Source of the DNA: Anaerolineales bacterium
GTDB lineage: Bacteria > Chloroflexota > Anaerolineae > Anaerolineales > Villigracilaceae
Assembly (NCBI GenBank): GCA_015075725.1
Contig: JABTTV010000001.1
Coordinates: 682,001-746,000 of the forward strand
DNA: 64,000 nucleotides
Direction of reading: 5' to 3'
Part shown: positions 24,353 to 33,061 of the stretch, one piece after another
Position numbering within the stretch: position 1 is the first letter of the stretch
Layout: each line of letters starts with the position of its first letter
The notes under the pieces: generated by a model
Told to the model about the DNA's origin: nothing
Databases searched by the model: none
Seen by the model: only the letters and a program-made list of their open reading frames with translations
Program-made: the position numbers and the translations under genes

Positions 24353-25096
24353 ATGAAAATACTCTTCCTTGCTCTTACTGGATGTCTTACCCTGACCGTT
24401 GCCTGCAATCTTGGCGTCCCCACGCCTGGGAACGAATCTGCCCAGACAGGTACGCCTCTCGCGCCCCCCGAACTTGAATCGTCAACCCCGGCTTTTTTTT
24501 CCACTGAATCCGCTCCCTCCACACCTGTACCGCCTCCACCGTACTTCACCGAAGAGTTCGACATACCATCCCCATACTGGAAATTTCTCCAAGCCGCGGG
24601 CGGGCAAGCGCCGTCCATTTCCACGGGCAACGGATCGCTCCGCATCGACCAATCTTCTCCTGACGCCTGGATGATAGGAATTCAAGTCGTTCATTCCTAT
24701 TCAAATGTATTCATCCGCGCAAAGGCATCGGTCAAGCCGGGTGGCTCGGTAGGTTTGATCTGCCGATACAACGAAAGCAGCGGATGGTATGAATTCAACG
24801 TTGCCAGCGACGGAACATACAGCCTCCTTCTCGGGCAATGGCTATCGCCGGGGGTCGTTAAATATATCCCCCTTGTAAGAGATGGACATAAATTTTCGAT
24901 CCTAGATCCCGGCATCGAACTCGGGTTGTTCTGCGAAGATGGATTTCTTCATTTGTACCTGGACGGTTCCGCCATCCGTCACTTCGACGCGACAAATTAC
25001 GGACTGACCAGCGGCAATGTCGGCTTTGCCGCCGCTTCCTTCACAGAAATTCCCATGACGGCAACCCTCGAGTGGATTTCAATCAAAGATAAGTAA
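24353..25096 (+). CDS. Lipoprotein with beta-sandwich domain
   Basis: 247 residues. Signal peptide II with lipobox LTVAC (Cys18), then a Pro/Thr/Ser linker to about 63, then a domain from FTEEFDIPSPYW with GWYEFNVASDGTYSLL, LYLDGSAIRHF and a closing VGFAAASF. This pattern resembles the concanavalin/LamG-type jelly roll found in many extracytoplasmic glycan-binding proteins (inference). The gene after it encodes a protein with the same architecture (TEEFEDERFFDEW, GKWYEFSVESGGVWYL), suggesting duplication. Anchored on the outer face of the membrane; ligand unknown. Confidence 0.75.
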   Translation: MKILFLALTGCLTLTVACNLGVPTPGNESAQTGTPLAPPELESSTPAFFSTESAPSTPVPPPPYFTEEFDIPSPYWKFLQAAGGQAPSISTGNGSLRIDQSSPDAWMIGIQVVHSYSNVFIRAKASVKPGGSVGLICRYNESSGWYEFNVASDGTYSLLLGQWLSPGVVKYIPLVRDGHKFSILDPGIELGLFCEDGFLHLYLDGSAIRHFDATNYGLTSGNVGFAAASFTEIPMTATLEWISIKDK

Positions 25097-25203
25097 TCCT
25101 GTCTTCACACCATTTTAGATCTTCTTATAAAACGGCTTGTATTCGAATCGGAAATTTGCTACACTGATTTAAGCAAATTTGGGTGACAAAAGGAGAGCGG
25201 ATA

Positions 25204-25983
25204 ATGAAACAATCAAATTCACCGGTCGTGATCATGGTCGCGTTTATGATCGTTTGGAGTATGGCCTGCGCCGCTTTGGGCATTGGAGGCGAACCTACAC
25301 TGGCTGCCACAATTCCTCCGGCTCCGATAAAAGCCAGCACCGCCACCGACGCTCCTGCCGCAACAGCCACCGAGGTACCCCTGCCCACTGCAACGCCTAC
25401 CCTTGCCGACAAAGAATTTTTCACAGAAGAATTCGAGGATGAGCGGTTCTTCGACGAATGGGTTCATTTTCTCACCGGTCCCAATTCTGAAGAGGAAGAC
25501 AAGCTCTCGATGGAGCAAAAAGGCGATGGACTGACGATCGACCTCGGTGAGCTTGATATGTATTTTTACTTCATCTATGACAAAAAGACATATGGCGATG
25601 TGAAAATTACAATGGTTGCTGAGAACCTTGGACGCAATAACAACAACGTCAGCATGGTCTGCCGCCTGGACTACAATAACGGGAAATGGTATGAATTCAG
25701 CGTCGAAAGCGGCGGAGTTTGGTATCTCTACGCGTTCGACGATGGATACCATACCCTCGATTACGGCGGAGCTGCTGGTCTGAAACAGGGAAATGCAATC
25801 AATGAATACGGGTTGGAATGCAGCGGAAATACAATTACCATGTATGTCAACGGTGACAAGTTAAAATCCTTCCCCGATCGAGTGTACAACTTTAAGGACG
25901 GCAAGGTGGGTTTCAATATTTCCTCCCTTAATGTTCTGCCAATCACGGTCAATGTAAAATCCTTCGACATTGCACAGCCCTGA
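25204..25983 (+). CDS. Lipoprotein with beta-sandwich domain, paralogue of preceding gene
   Basis: 259 residues from ATG 25204 (AAAGGAGAGCGG upstream). Lipobox WSMAC (Cys22), an Ala/Pro/Thr linker to about 70, then a domain with GKWYEFSVESGGVWYLYAF, MYVNGDKLKSFPDR and GKVGFNISS, parallel to the corresponding stretches in the lipoprotein before it. Likely binds a glycan or other surface ligand; no catalytic residues seen. Separate transcription unit ending in a hairpin terminator. Confidence 0.75.
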   Translation: MKQSNSPVVIMVAFMIVWSMACAALGIGGEPTLAATIPPAPIKASTATDAPAATATEVPLPTATPTLADKEFFTEEFEDERFFDEWVHFLTGPNSEEEDKLSMEQKGDGLTIDLGELDMYFYFIYDKKTYGDVKITMVAENLGRNNNNVSMVCRLDYNNGKWYEFSVESGGVWYLYAFDDGYHTLDYGGAAGLKQGNAINEYGLECSGNTITMYVNGDKLKSFPDRVYNFKDGKVGFNISSLNVLPITVNVKSFDIAQP

Positions 25984-26004
25984 TCAGGTCCGACCCGTGA
26001 AGGT

Positions 26005-26036
26005 AAGAGCCGTCTTTTTCAGGCGGCTCTTTTTAT
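26005..26036 (+). terminator. Terminator after second lipoprotein
   Basis: Stem AAGAGCCG (26005-26012) with CGGCTCTT (26024-26031), followed by a T-run. About 20 nt after the stop. Confidence 0.8.
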
Positions 26037-26120
26037 TCAAAACCAATGGAGTGTTAACAGAATTCTTGCAAAAATCGCTTAATATTTTCACATCAATAAA
26101 GGAATGTAAGGAGATTTCAC

Positions 26121-28004
26121 ATGGGTAAAATCATAGGCATCGATCTCGGCACGACCAACAGTGTTGTGGCTGTCATGGAAGGCGGCTCCCCCACTGTCAT
26201 CACCACTGCTGAGGGCGGACGACTATGCCCGTCGGTTGTGGCGTTCAATAAGAACGGCGAGCGCATGGTCGGGCAGACCGCCAAACGCCAGGCGGTCGTC
26301 AACCCGGATAATACTATCTATTCCATCAAGCGTTTTATCGGACGGCATTACGAAGAGACCGCTAATGAACGCAGCATGGTTCCATTTCAAGTCATCAAGG
26401 GATCGTCGGACGATGTGCGTGTGAAGGTCCCCGTCAATGGCAGGGAATATTCCCCGCAGGAAATAAGCGCGATGGTGTTGGGCAAGCTCAAGGCGGATGC
26501 TGAGGCGTATCTGGGCGAACCTGTCACACAGGCGGTCATCACCGTCCCTGCATACTTCAACGATAGCCAACGTCAAGCCACCAAAGATGCAGGCAAGATC
26601 GCAGGCTTGGAAGTCCTGCGCATCATCAACGAGCCGACAGCATCCGCCCTTGCGTATGGACTCGATAAAAAGAAAAATGAAACGATTCTCGTCTTCGACC
26701 TCGGCGGCGGCACGTTCGACGTCTCGATCCTTGAAGTAGGCGAAGGTGTGATCGAAGTTAAAGCCACCAACGGTGACACTCATCTAGGCGGCGACGACTG
26801 GGACCAGCGTATCACCAACTGGGCGGCGGATGAATTCAAGAAGGATCAGGGCATCGACCTGCGTAACGACCGCCAGGCGTTACAGCGTTTGCGCGAAGCG
26901 GCGGAAAAGGCAAAGATCGAACTCTCGACCGTGATGGAAACGGAGATCAACCTGCCGTACATCACCGCCGATGCCACCGGACCGAAGCACCTGCAGTTGA
27001 AACTATCCCGATCCAAGTTCGAGCAAATGACGGAAGACCTGCTTCAGCGCTGCCGCCATCCGTTCGAAGCAGCGTTGAAAGACGCCGGATTGTCTCCCGA
27101 TAAACTCGATGAGGTGGTCTTGGTCGGCGGCTCGACCCGCATGCCGATGGTCGCGGACCTTGTCCGTAAGTTAACTCAAAAAGATCCGAATAAAGGCGTC
27201 AATCCTGATGAAGTCGTTGCAGTAGGGGCGGCAATTCAAGGCGGTGTGTTAGGCGGCGAGGTAAAAGACATCCTCCTGCTGGATGTGACTCCGCTCTCGC
27301 TCGGCGTCGAAACAATGGGCAGCGTGATGACGGTGATGATCGAACGCAACACGACCATCCCGGTCCGCAAGACCGAAGTGTATTCCACCGCCGCGGATAA
27401 TCAAACTGCTGTAGACATCCACGTGCTGCAGGGTGAACGTCCGATGGCGCAGGACAATATGAGCCTCGGACGCTTCCGCCTCGACGGAATCCCACCGGCA
27501 CCGCGCGGTGTTCCGCAGATCGAAGTGACATTTGACATCGACGCGAACGGAATCCTGCATGTGACCGCGAAAGATAAAGCCACAGGCAAGGAACAAAAGG
27601 TGACCATCACCGCTTCGACCAACCTGAACAAGAACGACATCGACCGCATGGTTCAGGAGGCACGCCAAAACGAAGCCGCCGATAAGAAGCGCCGGGAAGT
27701 GATCCAGGTCAAGAACGATGCGGACAATCTCACGTATCAGATCGAGAAAGCGTTGCGCGAACTTGGCGACAAGGTCCCATCCGCTGAGAAGGCTTCCATC
27801 GAGACCAAGGTCAACGAGTTGAAGCAAGCCGCGCAAGGCGAGGATGTGGAGCGCATCAAGAAATTGACCGAGGACCTGCAGCACACCTTCCACGCTCTCA
27901 GCCAGCAGATGTACGCCCAGGGACAGGGCGGGCAGCCTCAACCCGAAGGCGGTCCATCTTCCCCGCATGACGGTAATGTGGTGGACGGTGAAGTGAAAGA
28001 GTAG
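26121..28004 (+). CDS. dnaK: Chaperone DnaK (Hsp70)
   Basis: 627 residues, normal length. ATPase signature [18 protein letters not shown] at the N-terminus, [14 protein letters not shown], and [13 protein letters not shown]; linker [16 protein letters not shown]; substrate domain with [15 protein letters not shown]; helical lid and acidic tail ending DGEVKE. ATP-driven folding chaperone working with DnaJ and GrpE, which are not adjacent here. Strong Shine-Dalgarno AAGGAG. I see no CIRCE inverted repeat in the 137 nt upstream, so HrcA control is not evident. Monocistronic, with a strong terminator. Confidence 0.98.
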   Translation: MGKIIGIDLGTTNSVVAVMEGGSPTVITTAEGGRLCPSVVAFNKNGERMVGQTAKRQAVVNPDNTIYSIKRFIGRHYEETANERSMVPFQVIKGSSDDVRVKVPVNGREYSPQEISAMVLGKLKADAEAYLGEPVTQAVITVPAYFNDSQRQATKDAGKIAGLEVLRIINEPTASALAYGLDKKKNETILVFDLGGGTFDVSILEVGEGVIEVKATNGDTHLGGDDWDQRITNWAADEFKKDQGIDLRNDRQALQRLREAAEKAKIELSTVMETEINLPYITADATGPKHLQLKLSRSKFEQMTEDLLQRCRHPFEAALKDAGLSPDKLDEVVLVGGSTRMPMVADLVRKLTQKDPNKGVNPDEVVAVGAAIQGGVLGGEVKDILLLDVTPLSLGVETMGSVMTVMIERNTTIPVRKTEVYSTAADNQTAVDIHVLQGERPMAQDNMSLGRFRLDGIPPAPRGVPQIEVTFDIDANGILHVTAKDKATGKEQKVTITASTNLNKNDIDRMVQEARQNEAADKKRREVIQVKNDADNLTYQIEKALRELGDKVPSAEKASIETKVNELKQAAQGEDVERIKKLTEDLQHTFHALSQQMYAQGQGGQPQPEGGPSSPHDGNVVDGEVKE

Positions 28005-28023
28005 GAGAAAGCAAGTTTATTAT

Positions 28024-28056
28024 GAAAGGGATGCGAACGCATCCCTTTCTTTTTTC
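28024..28056 (+). terminator. Terminator after dnaK
   Basis: 12-bp stem GAAAGGGATGCG with its complement, 2-nt loop, then a T-rich tail. Confidence 0.88.
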
Positions 28057-28118
28057 TGCGAGTCGTGTTTGCAAAGTCCGCTGGGGTAAAATACATGAAA
28101 ATTTATGGAGATCCTTTC

Positions 28119-28961
28119 ATGTTAAAAAAGAAAATCGCATTCATCGGTCCTGGTGTGATGGCAGAGGCAATGATCGCGGGCTTGCTTCGTAAAAAACTGG
28201 CGGACGCCAGGAATATCATTGTTTCCGGGCCGCGGGAGGCGCGCGGGGAAGAATTGCAAAAAAAATACGGGATGAAGTTCACCATGGATAACTCCACCGC
28301 CAGTCACGAAGCGGACGTGGTGGTTCTTTCCGTCAAACCGCAGCGGCTGACCGAAGTGATGAAGGGGCTCAAAGGTGTTCGAAGCGATGCGCTGGCCTTA
28401 TCCATAATTGCGGGCGCGACGATCAAGAAGATCAGCACAGGCTTGAAGCACAAAGCCGTCGTCCGTTCGATGCCGAATACGCCCGGCCAGATCGGTGAGG
28501 GAATCACGGTCTGGACAGCATCAAAAGAAGTGACCGAGGAACAACAGGAAATGACCCGCGCCATTCTTGGCGCTTTGGGAGAAGAAGTTTTCGTTGAGGA
28601 TGAAAGCTATCTCGACATGGCGACCGCGCTCTCCGGTTCGGGTCCCTCTTATGTCTTTCTTTTTACCGAAGCACTGATCGATGCTGGAGTCCACATGGGT
28701 TTTCCGCGCCGCATTGCGGAACAACTTGTACTGCAAACCATCAAAGGCTCGGCGTCGTATTATCAAGGCGCGGCGAGACATCCTGCCACGCTGCGGAATC
28801 AGGTCACTTCGCCGGGCGGAACATCTGCAGAGGCGTTGTATTATTTGGAAAAGGCTGGCTTCCGCACGGCGATTTCACGCGCGGTGTGGGCGGCGTATCA
28901 GAGGTCATTGGAGTTGGGCAAGGAGAAGCCCGGTCATATCGATACTGACGAAGAGAAGTAA
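28119..28961 (+). CDS. proC: Pyrroline-5-carboxylate reductase
   Basis: 280 residues from ATG 28119 (MLKKKIAFIGPG), with GGAG 8 nt upstream; the ORF-extending ATG before it lacks this. NAD(P)-binding GPGVMAEAMI (an IGxGxMAxA-type motif with Pro in the second position), VVLSVKPQ, RSMPNTPGQIGEG, ALSGSGPSYVFLFTEALIDAG and the C-terminal signature VTSPGGTSAEALYYLE. It catalyses the last step of proline synthesis in the cytoplasm. No other proline genes are adjacent. tRNA-Lys follows from its own promoter. Confidence 0.95.
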   Translation: MLKKKIAFIGPGVMAEAMIAGLLRKKLADARNIIVSGPREARGEELQKKYGMKFTMDNSTASHEADVVVLSVKPQRLTEVMKGLKGVRSDALALSIIAGATIKKISTGLKHKAVVRSMPNTPGQIGEGITVWTASKEVTEEQQEMTRAILGALGEEVFVEDESYLDMATALSGSGPSYVFLFTEALIDAGVHMGFPRRIAEQLVLQTIKGSASYYQGAARHPATLRNQVTSPGGTSAEALYYLEKAGFRTAISRAVWAAYQRSLELGKEKPGHIDTDEEK

Positions 28962-28968
28962 TAATTCG

Positions 28969-28997
28969 TTGACGCCTCTATATGCCCGTGATAGAAT
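28969..28997 (+). promoter_or_regulatory. Promoter of tRNA-Lys
   Basis: TTGACG (28969-28974), 17-nt spacer, TAGAAT (28992-28997), about 18 nt before the mature tRNA 5' end. Confidence 0.75.
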
Positions 28998-29015
28998 GCA
29001 ATCCGCTTTCAAGCT

Positions 29016-29087
29016 GGGCGCGTAGCTCAATGGTAGAGCAGCGGCCTTTTAAGCCGTTTGTTGAGGGTTCGATCCCCTCCGCGCTCA
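29016..29087 (+). tRNA. tRNA-Lys(TTT)
   Basis: 72 nt. Acceptor GGGCGCG/CGCGCTC, D-arm GCTC-AATGGTA-GAGC, anticodon loop CTTTTAA giving TTT, T-arm GAGGG-TTCGATC-CCCTC, discriminator A. CCA is not encoded. Confidence 0.95.
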
Positions 29088-29088
29088 C

Positions 29089-29114
29089 AAACTCCTCTTT
29101 CGAGGAGTTTTTTG
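29089..29114 (+). terminator. Terminator after tRNA-Lys
   Basis: 9-bp stem AAACTCCTC/GAGGAGTTT followed by T residues, starting 2 nt after the tRNA. The 3' end of the minus-strand gene at 29120 abuts it. Confidence 0.85.
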
Positions 29115-29119
29115 TTCAT

Positions 29120-29869
29120 TTACCCCCAACGAACAGCTTCGCATCGTTCGCAGTCGGGTCTGCCGCACAGAAGCGAATAGGGGTCTTCGTGGATGGTGTT
29201 CACCACTGTTCGCAATAGATCCTTGACGGGCATGGCTTGGATAGCCAGCCCATCCAATTCGATATGACGAGTGAACGATTTGATGGATTGGGAAATCGCG
29301 TTGAAGCCTTCCGAGTCGCCGGGAAAATGCGGACATTCGACCACACCATATGCCGTCAGCGCCCAACGGATAAACTGCATGCGTCCGGCAAGTTTTTCTC
29401 CGTAATGAATGCTGAAATTCAAACGCTGGTCGGCGCCGACGAGAAGGATGACGCCATCTTTTTCTGCAAGTGCGGCGATGGGGGCGTATGCATCTTGTAG
29501 GGTTTGAGATTGGATGAGCATATCTGCGTGGAGGCCGGTAAAAGAGAGCACCGGATGCAAGGAACGTTTTGAAAGAGAATGCTTTCGGACGATTTCCGGG
29601 AAAGGGCCGAAGACATCATCCGCAGGCATGGAGTGATGAAATGATTCAGCCGCTGATCTCATATCCGCTTTGTAATTGGATGGATGAAAATCGAGAGGCA
29701 GCAAGGCTTTGGGCGTAAAGGCCGGGGTGATAAATCCGCGGGTGGTCTCGAGCAGAGTCGCAAGCAACTCGTCCGCGTCCACGGTGTCGGAGGCGTGGAC
29801 AAGGACAAGGCGTTTTCCCAAGCCAAGGTCGGAGAAGGCAGATTTGAGCGCAGAAGGAGAGGCGGGCAT
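29120..29869 (-). CDS. AAC(3)-like acetyltransferase-family protein
   Basis: 249 residues from ATG 29869 (MPASPSALKSAFSDLG). The frame stays open further upstream, but that part is antisense-like sequence inside the enoyl-CoA hydratase gene. Resembles the antibiotic_NAT/AAC(3) fold: RLVLVHASDTV, GFITPAFTP, RSLHPVLSFTGLHAD and DGVILLVGADQRLNFSIHYGEK, the region that carries the active-site His in AAC(3). It ends with an unusual C235-x4-C240-x2-C243 cluster (LLCGRPDCERCEAVRW). Typical members are about 260-280 residues. The substrate may not be an aminoglycoside; many environmental homologues act elsewhere. No Shine-Dalgarno is strong, so the start is moderately sure. Confidence 0.75.
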   Translation of the reverse strand: MPASPSALKSAFSDLGLGKRLVLVHASDTVDADELLATLLETTRGFITPAFTPKALLPLDFHPSNYKADMRSAAESFHHSMPADDVFGPFPEIVRKHSLSKRSLHPVLSFTGLHADMLIQSQTLQDAYAPIAALAEKDGVILLVGADQRLNFSIHYGEKLAGRMQFIRWALTAYGVVECPHFPGDSEGFNAISQSIKSFTRHIELDGLAIQAMPVKDLLRTVVNTIHEDPYSLLCGRPDCERCEAVRWG

Positions 29870-29948
29870 TATGGTCAAATGGTCGAATGGTCGAGTAATC
29901 CAAATCAGCCATGCGATTATGTGACCACTCGTCCAACGAACTGCAAAA

Positions 29949-30722
29949 CTACTTCCCCCTCCAATCCGCTTTGCGTTTTTCGACGAAGGCGCGCATGCCT
30001 TCTTTTTGATCTTCGGTGGCGAACAGCGGATAGAAATTTCGTTTCTCGACGGCAAGCCCTTCGGTGAGCGTGGTCTCGAATGCGGCGTTGACCGAATCTT
30101 TTGCCATGCGGACCGCGAGCGGCGCGCGCGAGGCGATCTCATCCGCAAAGGCGACGGCGGCATCGAGATATCCTTCGACAGGCACAAGCCGATTTGCGAT
30201 ACCGAATTGAAGCGCCTCCTGTGCGGTGAGTGTGCGGTTATTGATGACCATTTCCATGGCGAGATGTTTGCCAACAAGACGAGCCAAACGCTGCGTGCCG
30301 CCCGCGCCGGGGATGACGCCGATGGTGATTTCAGGTTGTCCAAACTTGGCGGATTCGCTCGCGATGATCATGTCGCAGGAAAGTGCAAACTCGCATCCAC
30401 CACCCAATGCCCAACCTGAGACTGCGGCGATAACCGGTTTGCGAATCCCGCGGATGCGGTCCCAGACCTGGACGCGTTCTTCGGTCAGCATTTGCACGTA
30501 CGACGCCTCCGCCATTTCTTTGATATCTGCCCCGGCGGCAAAGGCTTTTTCGTTGCCTGTGACGATGATCGCGTTGATGTTTTCATCTTTGTCGAGGGAT
30601 TCCAGCGCATCAAAAACCTCACCGAGCATGACGAGGTTGAAGGCATTCATCGCTTTCGGGCGGTTCAATGTTACGATACCCACCCGTCCGCGGGTTTCCG
30701 TCAGAATCGTGTCGTAGGTCAT
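29949..30722 (-). CDS. Enoyl-CoA hydratase/isomerase (crotonase family)
   Basis: 257 residues from ATG 30722 (MTYDTILTE), chosen for the GGAGG five nt upstream. The CoA/oxyanion region is AFAAGADIKEM (60-70) and SGWALGGGCEFAL (102-114). Catalytic glutamates are E111 and E131, matching the hydratase pair. GVIPGAGGTQRL follows. Hydrates trans-2-enoyl-CoA in beta-oxidation or related pathways. No thiolase or dehydrogenase is adjacent, so the pathway is not fixed by context. The AAC(3)-like gene follows 79 nt later on the same strand. Confidence 0.94.
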   Translation of the reverse strand: MTYDTILTETRGRVGIVTLNRPKAMNAFNLVMLGEVFDALESLDKDENINAIIVTGNEKAFAAGADIKEMAEASYVQMLTEERVQVWDRIRGIRKPVIAAVSGWALGGGCEFALSCDMIIASESAKFGQPEITIGVIPGAGGTQRLARLVGKHLAMEMVINNRTLTAQEALQFGIANRLVPVEGYLDAAVAFADEIASRAPLAVRMAKDSVNAAFETTLTEGLAVEKRNFYPLFATEDQKEGMRAFVEKRKADWRGK

Positions 30723-30765
30723 GGGTTCCTCCATATCGAAACCAATTGTCGTAGAGATCATCGAA

Positions 30766-30796
30766 ATTATAAAGGATGAACCCCTTGTTGTATAAT
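30766..30796. promoter_or_regulatory. Divergent promoter region
   Basis: Exact TATAAT hexamers on both strands: minus at 30766-30771 towards the enoyl-CoA hydratase, plus at 30791-30796 towards the steroid-reductase-like gene. The -35 boxes are not convincing. Confidence 0.4.
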
Positions 30797-30817
30797 TCGC
30801 GCACCAAGGAGCCCGCA

Positions 30818-31561
30818 ATGATATTCCCCGAATGGACAACCGGCAATACTATCCTTTACATCGCTCTCGCCGTTCTGGGGGTAGGCGTTGCCCCCGGTGA
30901 ATATTACGGGCAGACCATGATGTACTACAGCAAGTTTCGCCGGGTGGGGGGCATACCCTCACGTCTTTACATGTTTTTCATTTACTCTGCGCCCATCGTG
31001 GCATTGTTCTTTTCCGTGCGGGGTTATCTGCCGAATGCGAATCTTGTTCAATGGATCGTGGGAGGTGCGGTATTCATACACTTCCTCAAACGGGTGTTGG
31101 AATCCCTTTTTCTGCATAAATATTCCGGCACGGCCGGCATCCTGACCGCCCTTCTGGTCGGATCATTCTACTCCTTTGCCGCATATCTGATCGGCTGGCT
31201 GAATCAAAACCCAATCCCCGTCGTCGATGCATGGTTTGTGCTTGGGATCCTTGTTTTTCTCGTCGGCATTGCCGGGAATTTTTATCATCACAAACTGCTG
31301 GCAGATTTGCGAATGGATTCGCTCGATTATTTCATACCAAGAGGCGGATTGTTCAAACATGTCATCTGTCCGCACTACCTGTTCGAGATAATTACCTGGC
31401 TGGGCATCGCTCTGCTTTCCCGTCATCTTGCGGCGTGGTTGATCCTGCTCTTCGTCTTCGACTATCTTTCCGCGCGCGCCATTCGCACGCTGGCCTGGTA
31501 TCGCGAACGATTCAAGGATTTTCCGATAGAACGCAAAGCGATCTTTCCATTTATCCTGTAA
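30818..31561 (+). CDS. Membrane protein of the steroid 5-alpha-reductase family
   Basis: 247 residues from ATG 30818 behind AAGGAG. Six or seven TM segments. The C-terminal half carries the family signature GNFYHHKLLADLR, YFIPRGGLFKHVICPHYLFEI and ARAIRTLAWYRERFKDFP, corresponding to the NADPH-binding region of 3-oxo-5-alpha-steroid 4-dehydrogenases and trans-2-enoyl-CoA reductases. It probably reduces a carbon-carbon double bond in a lipid or steroid-like substrate within the membrane. The adjacent enoyl-CoA hydratase may hint at an acyl-CoA route, but the genes are divergent. Followed 32 nt later by a small membrane protein. Confidence 0.85.
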   Translation: MIFPEWTTGNTILYIALAVLGVGVAPGEYYGQTMMYYSKFRRVGGIPSRLYMFFIYSAPIVALFFSVRGYLPNANLVQWIVGGAVFIHFLKRVLESLFLHKYSGTAGILTALLVGSFYSFAAYLIGWLNQNPIPVVDAWFVLGILVFLVGIAGNFYHHKLLADLRMDSLDYFIPRGGLFKHVICPHYLFEIITWLGIALLSRHLAAWLILLFVFDYLSARAIRTLAWYRERFKDFPIERKAIFPFIL

Positions 31562-31593
31562 AGCAACCCATATCCAAACACGGAGATTTCGAA

Positions 31594-31998
31594 ATGACCC
31601 TTCTTCTGATCGCCCATTCGCACCTCAGGTGGCTCGTGCTTCTGATCGCCGTCATTGCCGTGGTCAAATTTGCCGTCGGCTGGCTGAGAGGCGGCGCCTT
31701 CAAAGGCATGGACCGCGGCCTCGCTGCCGGGTTCAGCGGCCTGATGGACCTGCAAGCCACGCTGGGAGTCATCCTGATTCTCTGGCTTGGTTTTTCCGAC
31801 TCCGGCGGCGGATTTCCAGCCTACCGAATCGAGCACGCTGTTACCATGATCCTGGCCGCGGTTCTCGGCCACCTGCCGTCACGCTGGAAGAACGCCGCAG
31901 ATAATATCCGCTTCCGCAATGCGCTTTTCTGCATCCTCGGAGCTCTTCTATTGGTCTACATCGGCGTCATGCGCCTTCCCGGCGGGTGGACTCGCTAA
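31594..31998 (+). CDS. Small four-TM membrane protein
   Basis: 134 residues from ATG 31594 (MTLLLIAHSHLRW), with CGGAGA 8 nt upstream. Four hydrophobic segments, a conserved-looking HSHLRW near the start and RIEHAVTMILAAVLGH in the third segment. The paired histidines could bind a metal or heme, but this is speculative. Same strand and probably same transcript as the steroid-reductase-like gene. No family assigned. Confidence 0.7.
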   Translation: MTLLLIAHSHLRWLVLLIAVIAVVKFAVGWLRGGAFKGMDRGLAAGFSGLMDLQATLGVILILWLGFSDSGGGFPAYRIEHAVTMILAAVLGHLPSRWKNAADNIRFRNALFCILGALLLVYIGVMRLPGGWTR

Positions 31999-32065
31999 CC
32001 TCGCAACCATTTTCCATTCTCAACCGTATACCTCTTCAGGCATTAACCTGAGGAGGTTTTTCTTT

Positions 32066-32908
32066 ATGAACCATAAACTTATCATCTTTATCGCAGTCCT
32101 TGCGCTGGCGGCAATGGCGTGTGGGATCAGCGTTCCCGAAGCGCCGACTCCCAGCCCCGAGGTGACGGAAGAGATCAATGTCGAATATCCCGATTCGGAA
32201 GAGATCGACCTGGCGCTTAAATTTGGCGCTGGCAACCTGACGCTTAATCCCGGCGCAGATGCGCTCGTAGACGGCACCGCCACCTACAATTATGATGAAC
32301 TCAAGCCCGAGGTCATCACCAATGGCGGAGATGTCGAGGTCCGCGTTGGGGATGGGGATTTCAACATCTTTCCGAACCTCAACAACCTCAAGAACGAATG
32401 GGATCTGAAGCTCGGCGACCAGCCGATGAACCTGTCCATTGATTCCGGCGCATATGACGGCATCTTCGAATTTGGCGGTCTCTCGCTCACGCGCCTTGAT
32501 ATTAAAGATGGCGCTTCGAACGTGGAACTCTCCTTCTCCGAACCGAACCCTGTGGAGATGAGCACCTTCACCTACAACACCGGCGCTTCGGATGTGAAGA
32601 TCCTTGGATTGGGAAACGCGAATTTCACTCTGTTCGATTTCTCATCCGGCGCGGGCGATTACACCCTCGACTTCTCCGGCGACCTGCGGCGCGACGCTTC
32701 GATCAAGATCGAGACCGGGTTCAGCAACCTCATCATCATCGTCCCCGAAGGGGTGGACGCGGTGGTCTCAGTGCAGGGAGGGTTGTCGAATGTGAACGCA
32801 ACCACCGGCTGGGAAAGAAGCGGGGATGACTACGTCCAAAAAGGAGAAGGTCCCACTCTGACCTTCGTCATCGAAATGGGTGCGGGAAACCTTACGCTCG
32901 CGAGATAA
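32066..32908 (+). CDS. Lipoprotein with toast-rack (DUF2154-like) domain
   Basis: 280 residues from ATG 32066, preceded by GAGGAGG. Lipobox AAMAC (Cys19), short PTPSPE linker, then repeated beta-strand motifs: KFGAGNLTLNPGADALVDGTATYNYDELKPEV is the typical opening of the toast-rack N-terminal domain, followed by further GAS/GAG-xx-L repeats and VVSVQGGLSNVNATTGW. A beta-solenoid-like adhesin or envelope-stress protein fold (LiaF-like relatives) is expected. Outer face of the membrane. Function unknown. Confidence 0.8.
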   Translation: MNHKLIIFIAVLALAAMACGISVPEAPTPSPEVTEEINVEYPDSEEIDLALKFGAGNLTLNPGADALVDGTATYNYDELKPEVITNGGDVEVRVGDGDFNIFPNLNNLKNEWDLKLGDQPMNLSIDSGAYDGIFEFGGLSLTRLDIKDGASNVELSFSEPNPVEMSTFTYNTGASDVKILGLGNANFTLFDFSSGAGDYTLDFSGDLRRDASIKIETGFSNLIIIVPEGVDAVVSVQGGLSNVNATTGWERSGDDYVQKGEGPTLTFVIEMGAGNLTLAR

Positions 32909-32914
32909 ATCGAA

Positions 32915-32949
32915 ACCTGACAGGGTTCGAAAACCTGTCAGGTCTTTTT
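32915..32949 (+). terminator. Terminator (ACCTGACAGG hairpin)
   Basis: Stem ACCTGACAGG/CCTGTCAGGT then TCTTTTT, 6 nt after the toast-rack gene. The same stem sequence occurs between the c-di-AMP receptor genes (45184-45214). Confidence 0.85.
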
Positions 32950-32992
32950 GATTCAGCGCGAAAGGTCATAATTCATCCATGACCTCTATCAC

Positions 32993-33050
32993 TTGCCTTG
33001 TAACAGCAATCACAATAAAATCGTGATTGTAGGTAATTTTTGCCTACAAT
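32993..33050 (+). promoter_or_regulatory. Rrf2 gene promoter with two phased dyad operators
   Basis: TTGCCT (32993-32998), 17 nt, TAAAAT (33016-33021). Two inverted repeats overlap: CAATCAC-N9-GTGATTG (33007-33029) and ATTGTAGG-N9-CCTACAAT (33026-33050). Both have 9-nt spacers, and their centres are 20 bp apart, i.e. on the same helix face. They cover the -10 and the start region, so autoregulation by the adjacent Rrf2 protein is likely. Confidence 0.7.
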
Positions 33051-33061
33051 GTGAGGTCATT

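Noticed and set aside
26041..26120. CIRCE element upstream of dnaK
   Set aside because: No TTAGCACTC-N9-GAGTGCTAA-type dyad present in this interval.
29870..30343. N-terminal extension of the AAC(3)-like gene
   Set aside because: Overlaps the enoyl-CoA hydratase in another frame and is Ser/Arg-rich noise.
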